From Rhynchosporium graminicola (taxonomy: Eukaryota; Ascomycota; Leotiomycetes; Helotiales; Ploettnerulaceae), in NCBI GenBank assembly GCA_900074885.1, contig FJUW01000007.1, positions 1,354,704-1,418,703 of the forward strand: a stretch of 64,000 nucleotides of DNA. The letters run 5' to 3'. Below, piece by piece: positions 23,272 to 34,300 of this stretch (the stretch's first letter is position 1; every line of letters starts with the position of its first letter). Below the pieces are notes generated by a model that saw only the letters and a list, made by a program, of their open reading frames with translations, made no database searches and had not been told where the DNA came from. Made by a program: the position numbers and the translations under genes.

Positions 23272-24953
23272 AAGGCAAAATTGGAATGGGAAGGAGCATT
23301 ACTAGGAGTTGTATTATACCCAGTGCTAAGCACAGAGATAAAAGAAGTCAACAAGTTTCAAGTCAATGCTACAGCTTCAAAGACTAAATCCAATCGACCC
23401 TCCATCGCAACCGACGCTGCCTTCCAAAGATAAATACGTGAAGGAAATTTACCTCCTCGAGTTTTTTGGTTCCTAATATTTTGTCACATCGCGTAGCTGG
23501 CTTGCTTGCGCAGTCGAAGCGTCGTATAGAAACTCTGCAGCTTTCCACTCTATAGGGCTGTTATTACTCTTAAAAACGTTCAGTAGTTAAGAAAGGAACT
23601 CGAGGCATATGTTTCTTTATTAAGGTCAGTCAACATTCCTTTTTATAATAGAGAAACGCCCTTAGATCCTTCACTAGACAGCTACAGTGCTGCATGCTCC
23701 AACTTTCGCCTCATCACAACTGTATCAGACAGGCTTTAAAAGTGAAAGCTGCCTGATCTCCACACTTCTCCTGTTAATCTTGATACTGCTAGATTCCTCC
23801 CGGGTAAGTGAGACTCCCTTTCTATATCGAGCTTGATCCTGTCGTTACATGGTCCCAGCTTTCAACATTCCAGGTTATGTTTCAATTTGTCTTCCCTTAG
23901 CCTCAAAACTCACTGCTATTATAACCCAGGCAAGTGGAGATATGTTTGTTTTACGAGAGAACCTTTTTACGCGAAGGTGCTGATCAAATAAGGTCAGTAT
24001 TTCCGGACTGTTGGAAAGGATATGTATTTGCCTGGCCATCGAGGCTGGACAATATCATCTGCATTTTGAGAAACACATCTTCTCGACTAAGACTAATTCT
24101 GTTCTTACGTAATTATTGAATATCCATATGACCTTGAAGTAATATTTCAGGCAATATTCATAGTATTCTTGCAGCTTTGGTATCGAATTGCGACTTTCAA
24201 GTCGTAATTTTTCATCAAAGTAGCCCAGACAAGGTCTTATTTCACAATTGAAGTGATGAATACGTCTTTTATACTCATCGTCAGACGCAGCTTATAGGAT
24301 GTGGTCTTTGTAGAAGCAGGATCGGACTGCTTCTTTCTCAGCACTATGTCACTTGATCTGAAAAGCCCTTGTATCAGAATGTCTGAAGCCGGTAGAACAT
24401 AAGAGTTTGACGAACGTTCTCTTAGGTCCTTTTGTTATGCGGAAATTTAGGTATTAACAAAACAAATCTATAGTACTAGCCATCGACTCTTGAAATACGT
24501 AGAATAGATATTCCGTTTAGAAGTAATACATCCTTTAAATTACCCTTGATCCCTCTGATAAGTAAGTGGGTGATGAATGATCCGTCTTTTATCGTTTGAT
24601 AAGGCGGATATACTAATATGAACCCATGCTTGTTTATATTTTATTTCACTTGTGAGTTTATTGATAAAGGTCTAGTAAGCATGTCGCTAGTTTATATGCA
24701 CAGATCCTTGCAACCTTTACTCCCCTGCAACTACCTGACGACAATACTTCAGGCTCGAATTGTCTCCTCTTCTTCGTGTTACCTTCAAACCGCGACAAAA
24801 CGCAAGAGACTGAACAGAGTAAGTACACTGCGCTCCAATTGCCGAGAGGAGAGCCCACAAAAAGTCTCTGTCTTCACGCCGACGATTTCCCCATCTCTCC
24901 CAGCTGCTCACCTTTCGAACTACTCTAGCCCTGCCAAAAAGAGATTCACGAAA
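23272..24953 (+). other. Gene-free 1.7 kb between EFG1 and the dsRBD gene
   Basis: I find no supported coding sequence. The stretch from about 23450 to 24620 looks richer in A and T than neighbouring genes, with frequent stops in all frames. The last part (24681-24953) is in frame with the next gene and could encode an alternative N-terminus (see finding). Confidence 0.5.
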
Positions 24954-26071
24954 ATGGCGCAACAGCCGGGGAACAATTCCATCTCGCTGAACTTCCAGGC
25001 TATGGATGACTTTGTTAGAGAGCAACAGGCAATCATCGATCAGAAGGAAAATGTGAAGCCTGTGCCTGTGAAGAAATCCAAAATCTTACTAGACGAGGAG
25101 GACGTTGTTATTCAGAATGAGGCTCTGAAAGAAATGGGAGACGAGAATTGGATCGGGAAGCTGACAGGTGAATTAATACATATTTTATCCTGAAGGTTTT
25201 GACTAATCTCCTCCCAGAATACCGTCAAGCCCACCCAGTTGCTGGCGAGGGCCTCGACTGGACAGAACAAGATATGCCTGGCAAGTTCGGTCCTCGGTTC
25301 AACTGCGCTGTCAAGATTGCCGAGAATAACGAAAGCTTTGGCGATGGTAAGTATGGGTTTAGTACCAAAGTTCCCTTTTTCGATAGCAAGAAGATTGCCA
25401 AGAAGTATGCGGCTATGCGAGCTGTTCGGTGGCTTATCCAGCACAAGCATATGCCCGACGATGGTTCTGTTAAGTTTCCCAAAGCGGCCGTCTCTGCTCC
25501 AGCCCCGAAAACAGCCCGTGGTCCAGACGAGCCATCAACTTCATATGCTAGCCAGGTTCCTGACCTCTGTGTTCGCTTGGGCTTTACTGCTCCGCGTTAT
25601 GTTATCACAGCAGCCCTTCCGAGTACGCCCCTCTGGAACGGATATGCCGACTTTGGAGCCGATCCTCGAATTGATGGCAAAGTTGGTGAGGTCAAGGACG
25701 TGTACGGCAAGAAGGCCGCAAAGGAGCAAGTCGCTAAACTTGTACTGGATTTTTTAGGAGATATCGAGCGTCAGCGCTCGGGTAAGGAGAGTTTAGTGCA
25801 AAGTTCGCCGTCTGAGAAAGACGAAAAGAAAAGCGTGGTGGAGGAGGAGAAGACGTCTGAAGAGGAGAAAAAGGTAGAGAACGAGCAGAATGTAGAGAAG
25901 AAGGATAACGACGAGAAGGAACCTGAGGATGAGAACAACGATTGTGATGCCGAGGACGATAGCAAACGAAAGAGATCATCCTCCGAGCCAACAATCACGT
26001 CCATCAAGGCTGTCAAAATCGGAAATGTCAGCAACGTGGCAGTATCCCTCCCAACCTGCTACGGAATATGA
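24954..26071 (+). CDS. Protein with two double-stranded-RNA-binding domains
   Basis: Exons 24954-25167 and 25218-26071 (50-nt intron, GTGAAT donor, TTGACTAAT branch, CCCAG acceptor) give 355 aa. The ATG has a strong context (AAAATGGCG). The first dsRBD runs from WIGKLTEYRQAHPVAG through FNCAVKI to KKIAKKYAAMRAVRWLIQ (about 66-140). The C-terminal helix with KK and A in register is the RNA-contacting signature. A second, more divergent copy runs from VPDLCVRLGFTAPRYVI to GKKAAKEQVAKLVLDFL (about 170-245). The last 90 residues are a highly charged Glu/Lys/Asp tail. No RNase III or other catalytic domain is present, so the role is probably RNA binding or partnering, not cleavage. Orthologue unknown. 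Confidence 0.8.
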
Positions 26072-26951
26072 AGCGTTATCGCAACTTGCTCTCGGGCAGG
26101 TGGTATGATTCAGAGTTGATGTTTTATGGATAAGATAATGATTTTGGAGACTCTGTACGAAGAAATTGGATTGAGGGATGGTGAATTTTCCTTCAGATAA
26201 TGGCGATAATGAATGGTCGATTTTCTTGAGATCTGATGTCTGGAATGGATATTTGGTTTGCCATGTCAGATCATGAATTTCCATGGAGACAGATTTGTTT
26301 GGTGCTACTACTTGACGGGCTTCGCAATCATACTTAGATATCTCGTATGTATCTACACTATGGTTTGGTCTCTTGTTTTCTCCGAAATCCTTGAAGTTAC
26401 AGACTACTACGTGAGGCGGATGACGACAGTGAAGTGCTATAAACATGTTCACGGCGAGACTAACGCAGACAGAACTTTGGATCATTAGCTTAGAAGCTCG
26501 CTTGTTCTTGAAGAATTGGGCTCAGATCGCCTAAAAATGAGCTACTTAGCTGTCACTCCATATCCTTATTACATCATTGTAACACTGTAGAGAAAGCATT
26601 GCTATCCTAGTGTGGAAATGGTCATCCATAGTAGCAATTGGCCATCACCTTGCAAATCCTTGACACCAATATCAACTATGGTTCTTGTCCATCCGCCCAA
26701 TGATCATAGTTGTTGTGCTGAGATTTGACATACACAAGTTTTCACAAGTGAGATACAGCCGGCAAACGACAGGTTGACCATGATTCTGGTACGGTTCAAA
26801 ATATCGATATCGGTAGTGACCGACCTTCGCTTCAGCCTTGGCGCTTGCTGCCCTCTTGTCCTGCCTTTGATATGGTTTGTCATCAAAACTACACCCCCTC
26901 GTCCTCATTATCAACAACAAGCTATGATAACGACACCAGCAAATCAGCTCC
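26072..26951 (+). other. Intergenic upstream of the F-box gene
   Basis: I see no supported gene; both strands have only short frames without domain-like text. Confidence 0.55.
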
Positions 26952-28322
26952 ATGGCTGCTTCAAATCTCCCATTCGAGGTCAAGCGACTTATCTATGACC
27001 ATGTAGATCTTGCAACCATCAAATCACTCCGACTAGTATCGCAAGACTGGGCAACCACCGGAGTAGAGCTACTCTTCCTTCCATCATTCGTCATCAAGTC
27101 GTCCGTAAAGGATCTCTCGCGGCTAATAAACATCGGTAGTCGTCAAAAGACTGCCCGTCAGGCTGCGAGGATTATTCGGACCATCAATTTTTGGAGCAAC
27201 GACTGGGACCCGCTCTATCTCCGTTCAATAGTGTGCTCACGCCATGTGCATCTGACAAACTATGAAGTCCTACACTTTGTTCCAACGGTAGAAGAGCAGA
27301 AAGCTCTCGAGGAACTGGATGGTCTCATTCAGCAAAGGACCATCGACAAAAACCAAGGCGAGAGCATGGAGACCCTCACAGAGGCCTTCAAGCAGGTGCC
27401 GAACCTTCAAACACTTCACATTACCTGTCCAAACGGATTCAAACATCCTATACTACGCAAAGTTTGGGACGAGTACAACTTAGAGACCTATCGTAAGCCT
27501 TATCGCGATGCAGGACCACTTCGTTTCCGCAATATCTTGTCTGCTGCGAATGAAGCCGGGCTGAACATCACGAAAGTCCGCCACGAGCAGTTTAACGACA
27601 ACTTCTTCATCACCGAATGGGACACAGTCAACCATTGGAACTGGTCCATCCTCACTAAAAACTTAAGGTCTCTTTCTCTCGATGTCAATGGCATACATGA
27701 AAGCCTCAACGGCTCCTGCTTTGCCTTTCAAACAGAAGATGACACTGGACATGAAGACATCACATCTACTAGTGTACCTGAGATGATGCCACTTCTACCA
27801 CATACACTAGAATACTTCGCATTTAGATGGGAATCACTTCATCCTTTCACCCTGGACATCGTAGCTACTTCAGCAACGAATCTACACACCCTCTCGCTAA
27901 TCGGTATCAAAATCCCACCCTACGCATTTCTCCCCTTTATAACATCACACGTCCCAAAGCTTCGCCAATTGCAGCTAGGTAACGCCGAGCTGGGTCTCAA
28001 ACTGCTCTCATACGAGATCGATTACGACTGGGAGATGATCCTTACTATACTTAGAGACACTTTCGGAAACAGCAAGCAGCTTGAGAAGTTCCAGCTTTCG
28101 GGAGTTATAAAGTCCGCCTATGGCAGGAACACCGCTGGCGTATCGTCGCTGGGTGGTCCCACTTGGATGCTGTGGCCAATCTACAGGACTACTGATGAGG
28201 AGTGGCAGGATCTGCCTTGGAGCCACAAGAGAAGCAGAACGAAGGAGATAGAGAGGTTCGTTGTGGAACAGGGCGAATGGCCGATGGTAGCTGCAGATGA
28301 TGTTTCAGATTTCGTCACTTGA
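26952..28322 (+). CDS. F-box domain protein
   Basis: This is a single-exon frame of 456 aa with ATG in good context (TCCATGGCT). The N-terminus LPFEVKRLIYDHVDLATIKSLRLVSQDW (about residues 6-33) is an F-box: LP-x-E-x-x-x-x-I, then a leucine-spaced LRLVS helix. The rest contains leucine-rich segments of the irregular fungal LRR type (NLQTLHITCPNGF; NLRSLSLDVNGIH; NLHTLSLIGIKIPPYAF; KLRQLQLGNAELGL). F-box proteins of this kind link a substrate to the SCF ubiquitin ligase through Skp1. The substrate cannot be inferred. These proteins form large, variable families in filamentous fungi. Confidence 0.75.
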   Translation: MAASNLPFEVKRLIYDHVDLATIKSLRLVSQDWATTGVELLFLPSFVIKSSVKDLSRLINIGSRQKTARQAARIIRTINFWSNDWDPLYLRSIVCSRHVHLTNYEVLHFVPTVEEQKALEELDGLIQQRTIDKNQGESMETLTEAFKQVPNLQTLHITCPNGFKHPILRKVWDEYNLETYRKPYRDAGPLRFRNILSAANEAGLNITKVRHEQFNDNFFITEWDTVNHWNWSILTKNLRSLSLDVNGIHESLNGSCFAFQTEDDTGHEDITSTSVPEMMPLLPHTLEYFAFRWESLHPFTLDIVATSATNLHTLSLIGIKIPPYAFLPFITSHVPKLRQLQLGNAELGLKLLSYEIDYDWEMILTILRDTFGNSKQLEKFQLSGVIKSAYGRNTAGVSSLGGPTWMLWPIYRTTDEEWQDLPWSHKRSRTKEIERFVVEQGEWPMVAADDVSDFVT

Positions 28323-29025
28323 ACGATGTAGACGTTGAAGCCTATTTGCTCAGAAGGTATTGGCTGGGGTGGCAGATCTAGTATTATGTCTGGCCAGAGA
28401 AGCTACCTAGGCAAGGGAAAACAGCTCACCCACAGCTTGAAATTTCCTTCCTTCGTCTATTTTCAACTCCATACCGTCAAAGTCACGAGACTGTGATCAA
28501 ATGTGGTAGAGACCAATATGGCTGGAAGTTTATGATATTCCAAACCCCTTTCTTGTCTCATTTCTTCTTCTCCTTCCCACCTCCAACTCGATACTCATTA
28601 CATTTTACTCTCCTTGGCTCGATTCGTATAACAGCCATTTGATTCATTCCTTCATCCACCTCTAACTCCCCTATTCATGATCCAAAAGAGATAACGCCAA
28701 CTATACTTCAGGTTCGGAATAGTTCGCGGCGCAAAAAAATGCCCATCCAACAGCCTTGTACTTCATCCAATTGCAGATGAGAGTGAAATGGCTTGTACCC
28801 TAAACGCCCGATAAACACGATTTCGCCTACTTTCTATGCTCAGTTGAATCGTGTCCAAAAATGGGGTTCGCTGTCTCAAGAGACAGATTATATGGTCATC
28901 TCAAATAAGAGGTATGGCGCGCAATCATTTCATTTCTCCGGGCCTAAGTCTTCCAGCCAGTAAGGCGAGGCCGCTCATCGCTATCTTTTCTCTGTTGCTC
29001 ATCTCGTCAGGTATGCTGAAGCCAT
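28323..29025 (+). other. Convergent intergenic region
   Basis: The region lies between the 3' ends of the F-box gene (+) and the phosphatase gene (-). It has long C/T-rich runs at 28560-28680 and no supported gene. Confidence 0.55.
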
Positions 29026-31311
29026 TCATAAAAAATCATCAATTGAGCGCGTGATAGGCGCTTCTCCCTTTGTTGGCGGACTTCGAGGATCTTTGCTTAC
29101 GGCCAGTGGTGCTGGCTGCGGTGGGAAGAATGAAGACCGTGGAAACTCGAACGTACGTGGCGAGAATAGGTTAGGAACGGCTTCAGGCTCTGGTTCGGGG
29201 ATGAAAGTGCGACTGAAGCTTTGAGTGCTCGTCATTTCCTCTAGTCGTGGGGACATCAGATCTTCCCAATCATTGGCAATTTGCTGTGGGCGTTCGTTAT
29301 TGATGGCCATGTTTCCAAATCCAAAGTCGAATCCACCAAGCCTCGTGGTAGCTGAATTTGTCGCAAGTGGAGATTCATGAATGACCTCTGGCTTTGCTGG
29401 CGGAGTATCCCGGGCTGAGATAATCGGTGTCGAGTTGCCTCTAGCCCGTGTTGGGGTTGGTGGAGCTTCCATTGCATCGGCAGATAGAGTCGGCCTGTGT
29501 TTGGCAGTAGGCTTTCGGAGTGTGGTGCTTTTCTCCGACTTCTTCTTGTCGATGATCTTCTTGAAGTCATTCAATGAGAACAAAAGTGACATATTAGGGT
29601 TAACCCAGCGGGACTTTGATTGTGTCTGTGAGTACGCCTCGTTGGGACCCAGCGACTGGTTCTTAAACATGTGATACGCGATGATCAAAGTTGCTGAACG
29701 ACTTGCCCCTTGCTGGCAATGGACAAGCACCTTTTTGCCTTCCTTCGTCCGGCTGTCGATCAATTCGCACAAGTCCCATAACTCGTCCTTCACATCTGTG
29801 TTATGGTCCCAAGGTACGTGGATATACTCTGGCAATGTCCTTTCTACACTAGGCTTCGGCGTTGTCGGAGACGATTCCGCAGAACTAGACGGTTGAACCT
29901 CGAAAGCTGTTTGGAAGGACAACATGGACATCGCAGTGTCAGGTGGGGTGTCGCTCATTGCTGGTGCTATATCCACCTTTGCATCCTTGACACTACCCGC
30001 TGCCTCTCTCTCGTCCGCGACTTTGAAAGGGTTTTTGACCTCCCTTGCTACGTTTATTATTACGTCGAAATTCAAGGCTTCTTCAAGCTTTGGTTCCAAA
30101 TACAAATGAACACTAGGTTCGTGCATCAGTATTGGCCCCTCGGGATAAGAGGGTGATCTTGCATCTTCTCCCGAGTGCGGCCTGTCAAAAGAATCACCAC
30201 CGACCGCGACTCCTGGAACCCTTGTTGCCATCTGAACTCCAGTAGGAGCTTCATGGACATCCTCGTCAATAGTAAACGTTTTCATAGCGAGGGTAGATTC
30301 CTTGAATCTTGAAGGGCCAAGTGGAAGCTTCCTCTCTCCCAACGTCATCCCACCACTGGGGCCAAAACTTGGCGTTGAGAGTATCTGTGGGGACGAGATC
30401 GAATGCTTCAAGCCTCTCCTTTGAAGCATTGTTGGTACACCAGGAGATCCGGGGGCTTCAAGGTTCAATATAGCGCCATTAGCGGCACCCGTATTCAGAC
30501 TCAGTAGACTTGGCTTCCTCCTTCCAGTTAGGTTTGGAGGTTTGATGAATGATGGCGAAGATGGTGAAGATGGCTCAGAAGTTTGCAACGTCTCAATGCT
30601 CGGGTTAAGGTTGAGGGCGAGGCTCTTGAGGTTTTTCATTCTCCGTGGTGAAGGAGAAGTCATGGGCCGCTGAATCGGTATTTGAGGAGGGCTCAAGCCT
30701 TCCATTTTCAGGCTTTGGAATGAATCCAGACCGAAGCTGGATCCCGAGAATGATGACAACGGCACTAAAGTGACGGGTGATTCGGGAGAAGAGCTTGGGG
30801 ATGGGTCTGACAACGACGAAGAATCTACGGTCGATATCGTTGTTGTAGGGGATGAGTCTGTCGAGTCAGATGCTTGTGTCGACGTGCTCTCAGTGTGCTG
30901 ATGTGAGTGTATGTGTGCGTTCTGATGCTCTTCTGTTTGTGCTCGAAATGACGGCTGTATTGTATCGTGTGCTGTACTGCTGGATAATTTGGAGAGTGGT
31001 CCAAGAACTGAGCTCTCTATAGCTCTCGCATCCATGTCATAAACAGACATGAATGATGGTATGTGATTCTCGTACATCCTTGGTCCAGCTGCTGACGGCA
31101 TTGTTGGATAGATTTGAGTCTTTCGTCCTCCTAAATCCGAAGACTTCGTCAATGTCCGTTCCGCACGTATTCCCACTTTCCTCAACTGAAAATCGACGGT
31201 ACTCGATGTTGAAGTTCGCTTTGGAGAAGGTGGAGTCGAAATTGTGACAGCAGTGAAAGGCCTCTTTAGAGTACGACCGTTAGCATCCGAAAGACTTGAT
31301 AGAGGGGCCAT
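29026..31311 (-). CDS. Dual-specificity protein phosphatase (MAP-kinase phosphatase type)
   Basis: This is one exon of 761 aa. The first in-frame ATG is at 31311 (MAPLSSLSD). The DSP catalytic domain lies in the C-terminal half: FDVIINVAREV, then LPEYIHVPWDHNTDVKDE with the general-acid Asp, then the active-site loop VLVHCQQGASRSATLI with Cys at about residue 532 and the following Arg, and YSQTQSKSRWVNPNMSLLF. The HCxxGxSRS loop is intact, so the enzyme should be active. The N-terminal 400 residues are a Ser/Pro-rich disordered region with several basic or hydrophobic stretches, as in fungal Msg5/Pmp1-type MAPK phosphatases. A likely role is down-regulation of a stress or cell-wall MAPK. The assignment to Msg5 rather than another DSP is inference. 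Confidence 0.82.
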   Translation of the reverse strand: MAPLSSLSDANGRTLKRPFTAVTISTPPSPKRTSTSSTVDFQLRKVGIRAERTLTKSSDLGGRKTQIYPTMPSAAGPRMYENHIPSFMSVYDMDARAIESSVLGPLSKLSSSTAHDTIQPSFRAQTEEHQNAHIHSHQHTESTSTQASDSTDSSPTTTISTVDSSSLSDPSPSSSPESPVTLVPLSSFSGSSFGLDSFQSLKMEGLSPPQIPIQRPMTSPSPRRMKNLKSLALNLNPSIETLQTSEPSSPSSPSFIKPPNLTGRRKPSLLSLNTGAANGAILNLEAPGSPGVPTMLQRRGLKHSISSPQILSTPSFGPSGGMTLGERKLPLGPSRFKESTLAMKTFTIDEDVHEAPTGVQMATRVPGVAVGGDSFDRPHSGEDARSPSYPEGPILMHEPSVHLYLEPKLEEALNFDVIINVAREVKNPFKVADEREAAGSVKDAKVDIAPAMSDTPPDTAMSMLSFQTAFEVQPSSSAESSPTTPKPSVERTLPEYIHVPWDHNTDVKDELWDLCELIDSRTKEGKKVLVHCQQGASRSATLIIAYHMFKNQSLGPNEAYSQTQSKSRWVNPNMSLLFSLNDFKKIIDKKKSEKSTTLRKPTAKHRPTLSADAMEAPPTPTRARGNSTPIISARDTPPAKPEVIHESPLATNSATTRLGGFDFGFGNMAINNERPQQIANDWEDLMSPRLEEMTSTQSFSRTFIPEPEPEAVPNLFSPRTFEFPRSSFFPPQPAPLAVSKDPRSPPTKGEAPITRSIDDFL

Positions 31312-34300
31312 GACGGAAGTACTTGAGACGCTTAGATTAATGTGCGTTGCATGTTCCAAGGTATCATTGTCTCTGTTTGGTGATAGAAAAAAACACAACT
31401 TGGAGTATCAAGGTACCTGACCGATGTCTGCTATGTGCGATTCTTGGCCGACGATGAGATGAACTCTTCCCGTGAACAAGGAGAGAGAACGACAAAGAGA
31501 GAAGGAGATGTATTTACCTGGCGTTTTACGGCGCTTCAAGGCTGATTGTAATGGCCGACTTGACGCGTAGCAGAGCGGTATTCCCTACAAGGCGCCTTAG
31601 ATGCTGAAGGTCTGGCGAGGGTCGACAAGGCTCGGGAATCTGCCTGTTGGTGTGATTAATTGAACTGCTTCAAGGTCGAAAAAAAATCAACCCGCGACGA
31701 AGGATACGATGTATCGAGAAGAACAGCCCGAAAATCAACCTTATCCACTGTCGCAAGGCAGTAGAGGCGAGCGTGTGCCGCAGCAACCCACGGGATAACC
31801 GTAGTATATCGTCGCCAAAGACTATGCCTCTATGAGGCCTCTGAAGTCGCGAGGGTCAGCACTCAAGCCGATGAGTGAAGTGTGGAGTAGTCAAAGTTGG
31901 AGTTTGAAGAAATTGATTGAAAGAGTCGAACCAGAGTCTCGACAGCGTTGGCAGCGATTCGAATGGCAGGGAGTATTATTGTTGGCTACAATTAAAGAGT
32001 GTCAGCTCGCCCGCAACCAGTCAGAACAAGGGCAGCGACGGCCAGTCAGACGCACCATCCAAAAATAGACCAATCCGACAAGTGTGGGCGCCAACGAGGA
32101 GCGAATGAGCGATGGGAGAAGAAGATACCTTGTAAAAAGAGGCCCAGAAAAGGTCAGAGAAGAGAGGCAGCAAATCAGACTCGGTGCCTGGAATTCAAGC
32201 ACAAAGCCTCCCGCTGCAACAAAGCCGATAAGATATTATGCTGAATGGCTGATAGTGGTTGTGAAGAAAACACTCTGCGCATTCCACCAGGGACAGAAGA
32301 GAATGTAAAAAAGGAAAAGCACAATGCCAAAAGTATAGGAGGCTGCTTCGATTCGATTCGGTTCGTCCTGTCCTTCCCTTCCTTCCTTCAGGTCTTGCTC
32401 GATGCACGCTGGCTGTTGTGATGGATCCCCGACCTCTTCTCTTCTAGAAACGGAGCAAAGAATAGGCACAAAAGCGCTTGCGTGCTGCAGAGTCTCGTGG
32501 CCCGTTTCTTCTTATCAGACCGTCAAACGGTCTGTCAATTCAGCCGAAAAGATAATCTCGATCAAGAGACAGCGATGGAAGGCGATGTTTGCGAAGGAGT
32601 ATTATCAGGACAGACTAGATGCAATGCAATGCGATTCGGAGGAGACGACTGGACGGCAGGAGATAGATCGCTGGAATGCCTTGGCTTGAGACACTTGGGC
32701 AATGTTAGGAGTCCACCACTGAAAGGGACAAGACGGTGTAGTATTAAAACAAAGATGGTTGAAAGAAGGGTTCACAACAATCCCCTTGGTTGCTGGTGGA
32801 GATCGTGCCAGCCTCAGTCTCAAGCCCTGTGTGCCAGGCACGCAGACCGCCGCCTTCTATTTTGGAACCTGAAACACGCTAAATCACCTAATTCTGCGGG
32901 GCTCGAACCGAGATTGGAACCCTACGGCCAGCTTTGGTTAACGGTCACGTGGAGCTACTCCTAGTAGGAGCCAAGATCTATAGTAGGAGGACTTCGAGTA
33001 CAAACCAACTTGTGCGCAGCAGAAACAGTGGCTTGGGCATGAGAATATCAAAGCTCATGAAACATTTCCAGTACATCACTTGATTGTCATAGATCGCAGG
33101 AATGTCAAAAAGAAATAAAATCAATGTTTGACTTTGGCAATAATTTAAATATCACGAAATTGCTTTCATGCTACGATACTCCTTGTTAACATAATATTAG
33201 CTTCACCAAAGCCGCCTACCTTTTTTTTTTTTCTGACTTTGATAGCTAACCTGCGGGCAGAAATAGACAGGCATATATATCAACGGACATATGACAAAAG
33301 AAAAGGACACGAGATTCCGATCCCATTCTCAAATTGCGGCGCCAGTCTGTCCGTCTGATTTCCTCATAGACTTGAGCCACAAGCTTCGGGCAGAAGAGTG
33401 TTCATGAGTCGGTGTCCCAATGAGAATTAAGGCTGAGAACAACTGAGGACCTCAGAAACAGCATGAAGTTTCGTGTATTACTCATACATAGCAATTTGTT
33501 CCACATTCATGAGGCTGAATGGCATTGAGCAAGGACTTCGCAAGACAATGATATTTGCGCTTTCGTTAATCTCAGGAGACTTTTTACGTTTTGATGTGGA
33601 AAGTGTATGTGTGGTATATAACGTTACTATTGTCATGGCGAGCTGCCACTAATTCGTGGATGCTTATATCCGCACATACCCAAGGTAGCTAAGCCAAGCT
33701 CCAACCAAGTGTCAATTCGGTCTCGAGCACTCTCTGAGATGAGTATACTTGTTTATTCCGTGTATAATAAGTATTATTCAAAATGATACTACGATTCGAG
33801 GAGGGCTGAGATAAAGCTCGAAACGAGACAGAATTACATGTCTGACTGAATAAGCGATATTATCCTTCCTTCTCTCTTCCTCATTCTCATTCTCATTCGT
33901 ATACTAGCTTATTGTAAGCAATTTCATCCTTCGCCCATCAAGCGGGAACTACAACTGCCATCTTTTTGTCGCCATCGGAGAGTTAGGAGCACAGCATAGC
34001 AGTTTGTACTTGCAAGACACGAAAGCTCGACCTCACCGTCCGAAGCAGGGATCTCCTTAGGCAAATCTCGCAACTAGGAAACGAAAGACAAGAGATGGCA
34101 GCAGAGAAACATGAGATGTGTCTGCTTCTGCATGTTCTGCTTCTGCAACATTTCCCAACGGTTATCTTTGAAACTTTTCGAGATATGCAAGGCGTCTGAA
34201 CTGAGTAAGCAGATGATTCGAGGATCTTGCCTGTAATCATGCGAGCCACAGACCGTACGGCCGCCGTGTCAGGAACCTTGTCTGGGCAATTCGACCCAGC

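Noticed and set aside
23450..24620. AT-richer stretch considered as a RIP-mutated transposon
   Set aside because: No terminal repeats, no transposase or reverse-transcriptase-like fragments, and the base bias is modest by eye. A RIP-index calculation would be needed.
32860..32960. Possible tRNA on the minus strand (GGTTCGAGCCC matches a B box at 32899-32909)
   Set aside because: No A-box at the right distance on that strand, no cloverleaf and no acceptor pairing; most likely chance.
32482..32964. 160-codon plus-strand frame in the long intergenic stretch
   Set aside because: No start context, no domain and irregular composition.
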